Shown here: positions 63,708-64,000 of the stretch, piece after piece
How positions within the stretch are numbered: the first letter of the stretch is position 1
Layout: every line of letters begins with the position of its first letter
Source of the DNA: an uncultured Prevotellaceae bacterium
Lineage (GTDB): Bacteria > Bacteroidota > Bacteroidia > Bacteroidales > Muribaculaceae
Length of the DNA stretch: 64,000 nt
Direction: 5' to 3'
NCBI GenBank assembly: GCA_947165485.1
Contig: CAMVAP010000001.1
Span: 62,001 to 126,000, forward strand
Notes under the pieces: model-generated
What the model was told of the DNA's origin: nothing
Seen by the model: only the letters and a program-made list of their open reading frames with translations
The model's database searches: none
Translations under genes and position numbers: made by a program

Positions 63708-63751
63708 ATTTTCCATCTATTTTCCATCCATTTTCCATCTATTTTCCATCC
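63708..63751. repeat. 11-nt tandem repeat (ATTTTCCATCY) x4
   Basis: attttccatct/attttccatcc alternating, 2 x 22 nt. Confidence 0.95.
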
Positions 63752-63758
63752 ATTAAAA

Positions 63759-64000
63759 ATGAAACGCTATTGTCAAACCCTAGAATTGCGGGATGACCGC
63801 GAGATGATAGAGAAATATGTGGAGGCTCATGCCCACGTGTGGCCCGAAATCCAAGCGGGCATCCGCAGTGTGGGTATCCTGGACATGCAGATTTACCTGC
63901 TGGGCAACCGCCTGTTCATGATCTGTGATACGGTAGATGACTTTGACTGGGAGAAGGACAATGCCCGCCTAGCCTCCCTGCCGCGTCAAGCCGAGTGGGA
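63759..64000 (+). CDS. L-rhamnose/L-fucose mutarotase family protein (truncated by window end)
   Basis: MKRYCQTLELRDDREMIEKYVEAHAHVWPEIQAGIRSVGILDMQIYLLGNRLFMICDT. Confidence 0.88.
   Translation, partial: MKRYCQTLELRDDREMIEKYVEAHAHVWPEIQAGIRSVGILDMQIYLLGNRLFMICDTVDDFDWEKDNARLASLPRQAEW

Overview
This 64 kb window is a chromosomal segment from a Bacteroidales bacterium. The assignment rests on gene content, Bacteroidetes-type promoters (TTTG-N19/20-TAnnTTTG) and type IX secretion (T9SS) genes; it looks Muribaculaceae/Prevotella-like, but that is inference. Most of the window is core genome: a PorE-like OmpA/PD40 lipoprotein, UDP-glucose dehydrogenase, aquaporin, asparaginase, tadA, murF-alr fusion, cydAB, trpS, prmC, a porG-uppS-bamA-ompH x3 block, nagA, secA, the mreBCD-mrdA-rodA cell-shape operon, BspA-like LRR proteins, a T9SS type-B cargo, a lytic transglycosylase, uvrA, a HerA-like ATPase, and a nucleotidyltransferase-GHMP kinase fusion followed by a sugar mutarotase. 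There are two tRNAs (His-GTG, Thr-CGT). I see no CRISPR array, rRNA, transposase, prophage or clear defence system. The less ordinary signals are mostly intergenic: (i) a rearranged locus at 41.0-43.8 kb with a truncated, frameshifted duplicate of a DUF4105 gene, apparently fused to the 5' remnant of a rhomboid paralogue and bracketed by two copies of an ~80 nt promoter/terminator-like element; (ii) a ~300 bp multi-hairpin inverted-repeat element at 35.95-36.25 kb; (iii) a family of AACAACTTGAACAAC inverted repeats; (iv) a structured leader with a perfect palindrome upstream of an HTH regulator; and (v) the nucleotidyltransferase-GHMP fusion protein. No homology searches or folding software were run; family names come from reading motifs.
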